A stretch of DNA of 7,509 nucleotides from Deltaproteobacteria bacterium (GTDB lineage: Bacteria > Desulfobacterota > Desulfuromonadia > Desulfuromonadales > Geopsychrobacteraceae). Location: assembly GCA_009993495.1 (NCBI GenBank), contig JAACTI010000244.1, forward strand, positions 1-7,509. The letters are read 5' to 3'. Each line of letters starts with the position of its first letter. Position 1 is the stretch's first letter. Below, one piece after another: positions 1 through 6,072 of this stretch. The position numbers and the translations under genes were made by a program. The notes below the pieces were generated by a model. The model did no database searches. It was not told the origin of the DNA and was given only the letters and a program-made list of their open reading frames with translations.

Positions 1-1
1 A

Positions 2-586
2 GACCTGAAATTCATCTTTACGCAACCCGATCAAGCGATTAAAGGGTTGCAGGAGGGCAATTTCGATTTAGCCGTCATTGAGCACTGTCAGGATCTGGCA
101 CTGGAAGAACTGATCACCCTGCCCTTGCCGGAAGATCAGCTGATCTTCATCGCGGCTCCGGAACTGAAACTGGGCGCAGAAAAGGTCGAACTCGCCAGCC
201 TGCAACGCCATCGACTCTACATCAGACGCGATGGTTGCAGCTCAAAGCGCTTGTTGCAGCAGAATCTGGAAGAAGTCGGCAGCTCTCTTGCCACATTTCA
301 CAGTCTGGTCGTTTCGGATGATTTGCGCCTGACCATCGACAGTGTCCTCGCCGGGAACGGAATCTCCTTCATCTCGCGCAGCCTGGTGGGGGGACAGCTC
401 AGCGCCGGCAGTTTGCTGGGATTCAGAGTCCCTGAATTTCGTCAGGTTCGCTGCCGCAGTGTGGTGCTGCCGCGACATCGTGCCGACGAGCCCCTGCTCC
501 GATCCTTTGTGGATTGTATCGAAAACCTGTGTGGCTCCGGCCATTGCCGGCCGACGCCCGAAACCTGCCGTAGCTTCGATAGGTGA
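2..586 (+). CDS. LysR-type transcriptional regulator, C-terminal part (5' truncated by window edge)
   Basis: The reading frame is open from base 2 to the TGA at 584-586, so about 194 residues of the C-terminal part are present and the start lies outside the window. A TTG at 47 is an internal codon, not the start. What is seen fits the effector-binding domain of LysR regulators: an opening strand followed by a stretch ending GLQEGNFDLAVIEH (the typical 'G..D.ai' pattern), then LPEDQLIFIAAP, and near the end a SDDLRLTIDSVLAGNGISFI segment, which matches the conserved 'v..G.Gia.lp' region. The DNA-binding helix-turn-helix would be in the missing N-terminal part. The effector and target genes cannot be told from this fragment. 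The gene converges with the HDOD-GGDEF gene, so any regulated neighbour is probably to the left, outside the window. The family call is fairly sure; the function is not. Confidence 0.8.
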   Translation, partial: DLKFIFTQPDQAIKGLQEGNFDLAVIEHCQDLALEELITLPLPEDQLIFIAAPELKLGAEKVELASLQRHRLYIRRDGCSSKRLLQQNLEEVGSSLATFHSLVVSDDLRLTIDSVLAGNGISFISRSLVGGQLSAGSLLGFRVPEFRQVRCRSVVLPRHRADEPLLRSFVDCIENLCGSGHCRPTPETCRSFDR

Positions 587-628
587 TTTCAGCCTCTGGG
601 ATGAGCGCCCCCGACGATCAATCTTCCC

Positions 629-656
629 GCCGGCGCCAATAAGTTCGCGGCGCGGC
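629..656. terminator. Weak GC-rich hairpin between convergent genes
   Basis: Between the stop of the LysR gene and the stop of the HDOD-GGDEF gene, 633-637 (GCGCC) can pair with 649-653 (GGCGC). Three more pairs follow (629-631 with 654-656) if G632 is bulged, leaving an 11-nt loop. No clear T-tract follows on either strand. It may be a bidirectional transcription end, but the support is only structural and weak. Confidence 0.25.
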
Positions 657-664
657 CCTTGAGG

Positions 665-2212
665 TTACTTCCTTTTAAACCAGCCGCTTTTTTCCTGATA
701 AGCCTCAACCCGGTTGCGCCCCTTCTTTTTGGCCTGATACAGGGCCTTGTCGGCCGCTTCGATCAGATCGCTGCGTTTGACTTTGCCGCCTTTGGGCAGG
801 CTGGCGACTCCGAAGCTGGCGGTGACGCGGTAACTGATTTTTTCGTAATAAAACTCGCCGTTTTCGACCGCAACGCGTAATTTTTCGGCGACGATCAAAG
901 CTTCCTCGGCGCCGGTATCGGGCAGTACGAAAACAAATTCCTCGCCGCCGTAGCGCGCGAGGAGATCATACTCGCGAATCTGCTCACCACAGACCCGGCA
1001 CATCTCTTTCAGCACAAAATCCCCCACCTGATGACCGTGAAAATCGTTGAATTTTTTAAAGTGATCGATATCGCACAGGATCAGGCTCAGCTCCAGATCG
1101 CGGCGCAGGGAGCGATTGAGCTCCTTTTCGAGGAAGGTTTGAAAAAAACGATGGTTATAAACTTCGGTCAAACCATCGAGATTGGCAATCGCCTCAAGAT
1201 AGGTGTTTTTTTTCTCCAATTCAGCCGTGAGCTTTTCGAGTTGCAGTTTGGCGTGCACCAGTTCGCGATTCATCTGCTCGTACGACATATTGAGGAGACT
1301 GAGCTCAATGTTGGCTTCCTGCAACAATTCGGGAATAGACGGTGTCCCGTCGATTTTGATGCCGAAAAAATCGGCGGCCTGAGCGACTTCGCTATTGACC
1401 CGCCGCAGCAGGTCGTCAATGGTCTGATCGTCGAGATTAAAGCGCTTTTTCGCCTGTTCACGAAAGGGCCGGTGATAAGCGATGGGTTGCCCGGAGTAAA
1501 GAATATTGCTCAACAAACCCGCCAGATAGACAACTTCGATGTTGCGTTTCATCACCTTGTCGGCACCCGCATAGGCGTCGGGGTCATGATGATAGAGGAT
1601 GGGCAGACTCAAGCTTTCAGGAAAATTCCAATGCTGTGCCGCCGCGCTCCCAATATAGGTGTGATCGGCCCCGATTTTTGCGGTTTCAAGCTGATAAAAG
1701 CTGCGCTGCTGTTCGCTGTGTTGGCGACAAATTTCGCTGTAGGTATCGGGATAGGCCATGGCCAGAATCAACTTGCCCAGGTTGGCGAGCAGGCTGACGG
1801 TGAAGACCTCTTCCGTATCATCACTGCAAATTTTGGCCATCAACAACCTGGCCGATACCGCCGCGGCCAGGGAATGTTCCCAGAATTTCTCATAACTGAA
1901 GCTACCCGGTTCGCGCGGACGTTCCATATTCAGAAACGAAAAAGACAGCACCAAAGAACGCACCGCGTTGGTGCCCAGAATCGCCACCGCCTGCTGAATG
2001 CTGCCGACTTCGTTGGGAAAATTGTAAAATGCCGAATTGACCACCTTGAGCACCTTGACCGACAGGGAAATATCCTGGGCAATCAGCTTGGTAATGTCAT
2101 AAATTGTGGTGTCATCACGAGCGGTCAGGCTGATGAGCTTGGAAGCAACGGTCGACAGCGTCGGCAGGGCACCGGCGTCGATCACCTGTTGCAAGATGTC
2201 TTCTTTTTTCAT
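665..2212 (-). CDS. HDOD-GGDEF domain protein, probable diguanylate cyclase
   Basis: The 515-residue cytoplasmic protein starts with an HDOD domain (about residues 10-210). The HD-type metal ligands are degenerate (LLANLGKL where true HD hydrolases have an HD pair), as is usual for HDOD signalling domains. A linker, probably coiled-coil, follows at about 300-345, then a GGDEF domain at about 345-505. The GGDEF domain has the active signature GGEEF at 422-426, the metal-binding aspartate in LCDIDHFKKFND (D381), and an RxxD inhibitory site (R413-D416) exactly five residues before GGEEF. It should therefore make c-di-GMP from two GTP and be feedback-inhibited by product. No membrane segment is seen. 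The ATG at 2212 is preferred over an upstream TTG at 2245 because AAGGAT lies about 9 nt before it and the protein then begins MKKEDILQQV at the HDOD fold. The input signal is unknown. Confidence 0.9.
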   Translation of the reverse strand: MKKEDILQQVIDAGALPTLSTVASKLISLTARDDTTIYDITKLIAQDISLSVKVLKVVNSAFYNFPNEVGSIQQAVAILGTNAVRSLVLSFSFLNMERPREPGSFSYEKFWEHSLAAAVSARLLMAKICSDDTEEVFTVSLLANLGKLILAMAYPDTYSEICRQHSEQQRSFYQLETAKIGADHTYIGSAAAQHWNFPESLSLPILYHHDPDAYAGADKVMKRNIEVVYLAGLLSNILYSGQPIAYHRPFREQAKKRFNLDDQTIDDLLRRVNSEVAQAADFFGIKIDGTPSIPELLQEANIELSLLNMSYEQMNRELVHAKLQLEKLTAELEKKNTYLEAIANLDGLTEVYNHRFFQTFLEKELNRSLRRDLELSLILCDIDHFKKFNDFHGHQVGDFVLKEMCRVCGEQIREYDLLARYGGEEFVFVLPDTGAEEALIVAEKLRVAVENGEFYYEKISYRVTASFGVASLPKGGKVKRSDLIEAADKALYQAKKKGRNRVEAYQEKSGWFKRK

Positions 2213-2250
2213 CGGACTCAGATCCTTATCTTCGCGGCGGGTCAACGGAG

Positions 2251-2360
2251 TTTTTCAGCAAAAAGCGCCAAATGCAAGGCGCGCAATGGTCGGACAATGA
2301 GGCGTACTGAGCTAGGTCGAAGCCGTGAGACCATTGCCGCAAGGCCGCAGTTGGTGGGTC
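2251..2360. repeat. Intergenic long imperfect inverted repeat
   Basis: The stretch between the HDOD-GGDEF gene and larA holds no credible gene. It contains a perfect 9-bp inverted pair, GCAATGGTC (2283-2291) and GACCATTGC (2329-2337), 37 nt apart. Outside this the arms stay partly complementary: GCGCCAAATGC at 2265-2275 against GCAGTTGGTGG at 2347-2357, with mismatches and gaps. TTTTTCAGCAAAAA (2251-2264) is a small dyad at the left edge. The whole could fold into a hairpin of about 100 nt. It resembles a dispersed intergenic palindromic repeat, but copy number cannot be judged from one window. It may also act as the transcription end of larA or the leader of the minus-strand HDOD-GGDEF gene. 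Confidence 0.5.
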
Positions 2361-2372
2361 TATACAAGGCCA

Positions 2373-3646
2373 TCAGAGTTTATCCGAAATGCGGGGCAGC
2401 ACCAGCCCACCATCGGGAATCACCACTATTTTTGCTTTAGCGGGCAGATCCTTAAGCGCCAGATCAAGGGCCTGCGGTAAATTTTCCGCTTTTTCCATGC
2501 CCATGGTACGGCAGCTTGCGGCATCAAAGCCGCTGACCAAAATCACCCGGAAGCGCCGGGCCTTGGTTAGCAGAGCGTGGGCGGTCTGGCCGTTAATCTG
2601 ATAATTGGCGCGCAGGGCATCCTCAAGCGAATCGAGATTTTGATAATCGAACCAGGGGAAAAAATGGGGATGGCCGAAGCCGTCACGGCAGGCGGCGAGA
2701 AGAATAATCGTCCCACCTTCACGCACGGCCCGACTGCCGTAATCGAGGGCCTTCTGCGCCTGAATCAGGTTGATATCCTTGGGCTCGCCGCCGGCGGAGA
2801 TGATCGCCAGGTCGGCAATTTCGGTGTCAACCGCATACAGCTGCTGCACCTGACGACAGGCGGCAAGATGGGCCTGTTCCAGATCACCGGCGTAGGCCCC
2901 GATAATCTGCTTGTCGGGTGACAAAACCGTGTTGAACAGCAGATCGCAGCGCAGCATGCGCGCCGCTTCCAGCAGATTTCGATGCACCGGATTGCCTTCA
3001 AGAACACCGGGGATCGCCTGGGGGTGTTTGCCCCGCCGGGGCGACGGATTAAAAATGGAAAAGTGACTGGCCATGCAGGTGGCGCGCGATGCAACCCCCG
3101 GCACCAGCCCCTTGCGCCCACCACCGAAACCGGCAAAATAATGGAAGCCCACCGTACCGGTGACAATAACGCGACGGGCCTCGGCAACCGGCGATTGACG
3201 ATCACCGGTATTCCGTCTGCGGTGGTGCCCAGATCAACCAGTTGCGCAGGATCGTCACAGTTGTGATCGTAGACGGCAATACGTTGATAAAGGGGGCCGA
3301 GAATTTTCTCATGTTCGGCCCCTGTCTGCGGGCGATGAATACCAAGGGCAATAACAATCGAAATATCCTCGTCAGCAATCCCGGCAGCATTCAAAAGTTC
3401 AACCAGAATCGGCAGATAAATTTCACTGCCGGTGTAACGGGTGATGTCACTGGTCACAATCACCACCTGTTCTCCGGGGGAAAAGATGTCCGCAGGCGAG
3501 GCGGTGCCAAGGGGCTCCCTGAGGGCCTGCCGGATGAGATTCTCGGAGGTGCCGGTCACCGGGACAACCGGTGGAACCAGCTGCGTCGCAACCCTGGGTA
3601 ACAAAGCCTGCTGGTCACTCTTGCCATATTTAAGCTTAATTTGCAT
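2373..3646 (-). pseudogene. larA: LarA-family nickel-dependent (lactate) racemase, one-base frameshift
   Basis: Two overlapping minus-strand frames encode the two parts of a LarA/DUF2088 protein. The first runs from ATG 3646 (MQIKLKYGK) through VNRR near 3190. The second continues as AEARRVIVTGTVGFHYF to the TGA at 2373. Adding one base near 3188 gives 424 codons, the length known for Lactiplantibacillus LarA. All residues known to bind the Ni-pincer nucleotide or substrate then fall in place: D67 and R70 (SDITR), H104 (GIHRP), H169 and K179 in HYFAGFGGGRK (ten apart, as in H174/K184 of LarA), H195, Q296 and K299. LarA interconverts D- and L-lactate; relatives racemise or epimerise other 2-hydroxy acids, so the substrate is uncertain. 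The start at 3646 has GGGGA just upstream and is better than ATG 3673. The break may be a real mutation or a sequencing error. The gene is divergent from ilvE. Confidence 0.85.
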
Positions 3647-3722
3647 AAAATCCCCATTTCCTGTGGCTTTCACGCCGATGCTCTGTCTTGCGGGTCACCT
3701 TGTCTTTATGCTAAGAACAACA

Positions 3723-3741
3723 ATCCCGATACGATCCCGAT
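3723..3741. promoter_or_regulatory. Tandem ATCCCGAT direct repeat upstream of ilvE
   Basis: ATCCCGAT occurs at 3723-3730 and again at 3734-3741, separated by ACG, a period of 11 bp or about one helical turn. It lies 32 bp before the ilvE start, in the 127-bp region between larA and ilvE that are transcribed away from each other. Same-face tandem sites are a common operator layout, but no regulator can be named and no convincing -35/-10 pair was found around it. Confidence 0.35.
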
Positions 3742-3760
3742 TTCTCTTTCTCCCTTGTTC

Positions 3761-3766
3761 AGGAGG
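3761..3766 (+). promoter_or_regulatory. Strong Shine-Dalgarno of ilvE
   Basis: AGGAGG sits seven bases before the ATG at 3774. This decides the ilvE start: the same frame is open back to 3441, but that upstream stretch is antisense to larA and has no aminotransferase similarity. Confidence 0.85.
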
Positions 3767-3773
3767 GCAAACC

Positions 3774-4838
3774 ATGCAACTCGAAATTCTGCCGCTTTCG
3801 ACGCCTAAAAACAAAATCGCCGATGAGTCCCAACTTGTTTTTGGCAAACAGTTCAGCGATCGTATGTTTGTGATGGAATTCGACCGCGGCCGCGGCTGGC
3901 ATTCAGCCCGCATTCAGCCCTACGGGCCTTTTTCCCTCGAACCGGCCGCGATGGTGCTGCATTATTCTCAGGAAATCTTCGAAGGACTCAAGGCCTTCCG
4001 CCGTGCCGATGGCGCCATTGCCCTCTTTCGCCCCAAAGATAACATCGCACGTTTTAATCGTAGCGCAAAACGCATGTGCATGCCGGAAGTCGATGAACAA
4101 TTTTTTCTCGACGCCCTGCTGGAACTGATTCGCCTGGAAGCCGACTGGGTGCCGCGCAGCGCTGGTACCAGCCTGTATATCCGCCCGACTATGATCGCCA
4201 GCGAACCCATGCTGGGTGTGCGCCCGGCCGACCAGTATCTGTGCTACATCATCCTTTCACCGGTGGGGGCCTATTACAAGGGTGGCATAGCTCCGGTCAA
4301 AATCTGGATTTCCGATCATTATGTCCGTGCAGCCCACGGGGGCACCGGCGAAGCCAAAACCGGCGGCAACTATGCTGCCAGCCTTATGGCCGCCAAAGAA
4401 GCCGCCGAAAACGGATACGACCAGGTCTTGTGGCTCGACGCCCGCCAAAAAAAATATGTCGAAGAAGTCGGCAGCATGAATATGCTGTTCCTTTACGACG
4501 GCAAAATTGTCACTTCGCCCCTCAACGGCACGGTGCTCGACGGCATCACCCGCCGCTCGGTGCTGCAACTGCTGGTCGACCGCGGCTATCAAATCGAAGA
4601 ACGTGCGCTGTCGATTGATGAGGTCATGGAGGGTGCCGAAAATGGCCGCCTCGCAGAGGCCTTCGGCACCGGCACCGCGGTGGTCATTTCGCCGGTGGGT
4701 TCTTTCTGCTACAAGAACCGCTGCGTGCAAATCGGTAACGGCAAAACCGGCGAACTGACCATGAAAATCTATCAGGAACTTACCGACATTCAATATGGTC
4801 GCCAGCCGGATAAATACCATTGGGTTATGCCGGTTTGA
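3774..4838 (+). CDS. ilvE: Branched-chain amino acid aminotransferase (fold-type IV PLP enzyme)
   Basis: The 354-residue cytoplasmic enzyme moves the amino group between glutamate and the 2-oxo acids of leucine, isoleucine and valine, the last step of branched-chain amino acid synthesis. Its length and motifs fit the longer (class II) BCAT group. An EIFEGLKAFR segment lies at 67-76 and RPTMIASEP at 137-145. The probable PLP-lysine is K195 in EAKTGGNYAAS. Then come the cofactor-binding glutamate region EEVGSMN (230-236) and GTGTAVVISPVG (298-309). The Cys pair of the mammalian redox CxxC motif is absent in that last segment. The gene stands alone on the plus strand between two minus-strand genes, so it is probably monocistronic. 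D-amino acid or 4-amino-4-deoxychorismate enzymes share the fold but are shorter and lack these BCAT segments. Confidence 0.95.
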   Translation: MQLEILPLSTPKNKIADESQLVFGKQFSDRMFVMEFDRGRGWHSARIQPYGPFSLEPAAMVLHYSQEIFEGLKAFRRADGAIALFRPKDNIARFNRSAKRMCMPEVDEQFFLDALLELIRLEADWVPRSAGTSLYIRPTMIASEPMLGVRPADQYLCYIILSPVGAYYKGGIAPVKIWISDHYVRAAHGGTGEAKTGGNYAASLMAAKEAAENGYDQVLWLDARQKKYVEEVGSMNMLFLYDGKIVTSPLNGTVLDGITRRSVLQLLVDRGYQIEERALSIDEVMEGAENGRLAEAFGTGTAVVISPVGSFCYKNRCVQIGNGKTGELTMKIYQELTDIQYGRQPDKYHWVMPV

Positions 4839-4860
4839 CCCCGGTTTTTAAGCCTCCGGC

Positions 4861-4885
4861 AGGGCGCCCTTAGCCTTGGCGCCCT
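4861..4885. terminator. Hairpin between convergent ilvE and SDR genes
   Basis: AGGGCGCC (4861-4868) and GGCGCCCT (4878-4885) form a perfect 8-bp stem with a 9-nt loop. It starts 22 bp after the ilvE stop and overlaps the stop and last codons of the minus-strand gene (TAA at 4870-4872). No T-tract follows on either strand, so it is at best a shared, non-canonical or Rho-assisted terminator. Confidence 0.4.
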
Positions 4886-5769
4886 AAATATGTCAGTCCC
4901 TGGGCAAGGGGCACTGCTTCAAAGCCGAAATCAGCCCGCCACTCACGGGTGTCGCAGCAGTTGCCTTCCAGCAGCATCTGTAACTGGTTACTGGTCAGGG
5001 GGAAAAAGGGCAGATGCTGAAAAAGGCTGACTAGGGGACGCATGAGCACGAGAGGCTGGGGAATTTTACCGGGCGGTTTTTTGCCGAGGGCGGCGGCAAC
5101 CTGGTCAAGCAGCTCATTGTAGCTGAGACATTCGGCCCCGCCGCAATGGTAGGTTTTGCCGATGGCTTGAGGTAATGTGAGGGCTCTGGCAAAGCTCAGG
5201 GCGACCTGCTCCACCGGCAGGGGTTGCATGTGATAACGGCCATCGCCAATAACAGGAATAACCGGCAGCCTGGTCAACATCTTCACCAGCATGGTGATGA
5301 ACTGATCTCCGGGGCCGTAAATCAGCGAGGGACGAAAAATCGTCCAGTCAAGAGACGACGCCCTGACTTCTTCTTCCGCCAGATATTTGGTCTGATGGTA
5401 GGCCGAAACGGCATCTTTGCGCGAGCCATTGGCGCTCATGTGCAGATAACGCTTAATCCCGGCCTGCTGACAGGCGCTGACCACACTGCGGGTTGCTTCA
5501 TGGTGCAGGCGGGCGAAAGTGATCTGGCGTGCCGGAAATTCGCGTATGATCCCCACCAGATGAATCACCGCATCGCAGCCCTGCATCTGTTGTGCAAGAG
5601 CAGCGGGTGCAAACAAATCTCCAACTTTGGGGGTAAGGGTCGGAAGGCCAGCCAGATGTTTTTCTGAGCCGGGGCGCACCAGGCAGTCAACCTGATGCCC
5701 GCTGCGCAGCAATTCGGCGCACAGCGCCTGCCCGACAAAACCTGTTGCCCCGGTGACAAAGACTTTCAT
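4870..5769 (-). CDS. Atypical SDR, NDUFA9-like NAD(P)-binding epimerase/reductase family protein
   Basis: The 299-residue protein has an N-terminal Rossmann fold: the first strand MKVFVTG leads into TGATGFVG (6-13), the TGxxGxxG dinucleotide loop of atypical and extended short-chain dehydrogenases. Further on are the strand CDAVIHLVGII (65-75), a HMSANG strand end at 110-115, and the YxxxK pair Y124/K128 in YHQTK. The segment FRPSLIYGPGDQF (145-157) is the usual substrate-domain entry. This pattern fits the group annotated as complex I NDUFA9 subunit-like or NmrA/epimerase-like proteins, whose substrates in bacteria are mostly unknown; quinone or lipid-related roles are only guesses. There is no membrane span or signal peptide. 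The start is firm: AAGGAGG lies 6 nt before the ATG at 5769. The neighbours do not suggest a pathway. Confidence 0.85.
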   Translation of the reverse strand: MKVFVTGATGFVGQALCAELLRSGHQVDCLVRPGSEKHLAGLPTLTPKVGDLFAPAALAQQMQGCDAVIHLVGIIREFPARQITFARLHHEATRSVVSACQQAGIKRYLHMSANGSRKDAVSAYHQTKYLAEEEVRASSLDWTIFRPSLIYGPGDQFITMLVKMLTRLPVIPVIGDGRYHMQPLPVEQVALSFARALTLPQAIGKTYHCGGAECLSYNELLDQVAAALGKKPPGKIPQPLVLMRPLVSLFQHLPFFPLTSNQLQMLLEGNCCDTREWRADFGFEAVPLAQGLTYLGRQG

Positions 5770-5837
5770 GATTCGCCTCCTTCAACCTTGAAATAAATGG
5801 TGATTTTTCGTCTCGGTGGCGCAGAATACAGTGGTTG

Positions 5838-5846
5838 ATTATATCA
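5838..5846 (-). promoter_or_regulatory. Extended -10 promoter for the SDR gene
   Basis: Read on the minus strand this is TGATATAAT, a perfect TGnTATAAT extended -10 element. Transcription would begin near 5830, giving a leader of about 60 nt before the ATG at 5769. There is no good -35 hexamer at 16-18 bp, which extended -10 promoters can do without. Confidence 0.5.
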
Positions 5847-5884
5847 TAATTCTAAACCTATACAGTACCGATTACCTTATAAGA

Positions 5885-5907
5885 TATTACGTATACACTA
5901 TGTAATA
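5885..5907. promoter_or_regulatory. Inverted repeat TATTAC-N11-GTAATA, possible operator
   Basis: TATTAC (5885-5890) and GTAATA (5902-5907) are exact inverted copies separated by 11 bp. The dyad lies just upstream of a TTGACT hexamer at 5916-5921, in the AT-rich region between the divergent SDR and hydrogenase genes. A dimeric regulator could bind here. In sequence this AT-rich, a 6-bp dyad may also be chance. Confidence 0.35.
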
Positions 5908-5915
5908 ATTTACCC

Positions 5916-5945
5916 TTGACTTTGGCCGGTTGTGCCAGTTATACA
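5916..5945 (+). promoter_or_regulatory. Candidate sigma-70-like promoter of the hydrogenase operon
   Basis: TTGACT (5916-5921) and TATACA (5940-5945) are spaced 18 bp apart. The -35 matches five of six consensus bases and the -10 only the first four. It would give a leader of about 120 nt, very AT-rich. Other weak pairs exist nearby, for example TTGATT 5835-5840 with TATACA 5859-5864, so the assignment is tentative. No sigma-54 pattern (GG-N10-GC) was found on this strand of the region. Confidence 0.3.
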
Positions 5946-6072
5946 AACAGCGTTTGTTTAATTTTATCTTTTATTTGTCGATAAATTATTATTTACAATT
6001 TCTAAATGATATTCAGGGTAAAACCTTTATTTATTTCTGTCGCCTATTCACCCTTGACGAAAGGAGAGGAGC

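Noticed and set aside
1031..2440. 469-codon open frame on the plus strand
   Set aside because: It is antisense to the HDOD-GGDEF gene and runs on through the intergenic palindrome into larA. No family is recognisable.
5835..5849. FNR-like box (TTGAT...ATCAT)
   Set aside because: The half-sites are 3 bp apart, not the usual 4, the right half is imperfect, and it coincides with the extended -10 element; AT-richness makes it likely by chance.
5924..5936. Possible sigma-54 promoter (TTGGCCGGTTGTGCC)
   Set aside because: GG and GC are separated by 8 bp, not the required 10, and no other GG-N10-GC fits on this strand of the region.
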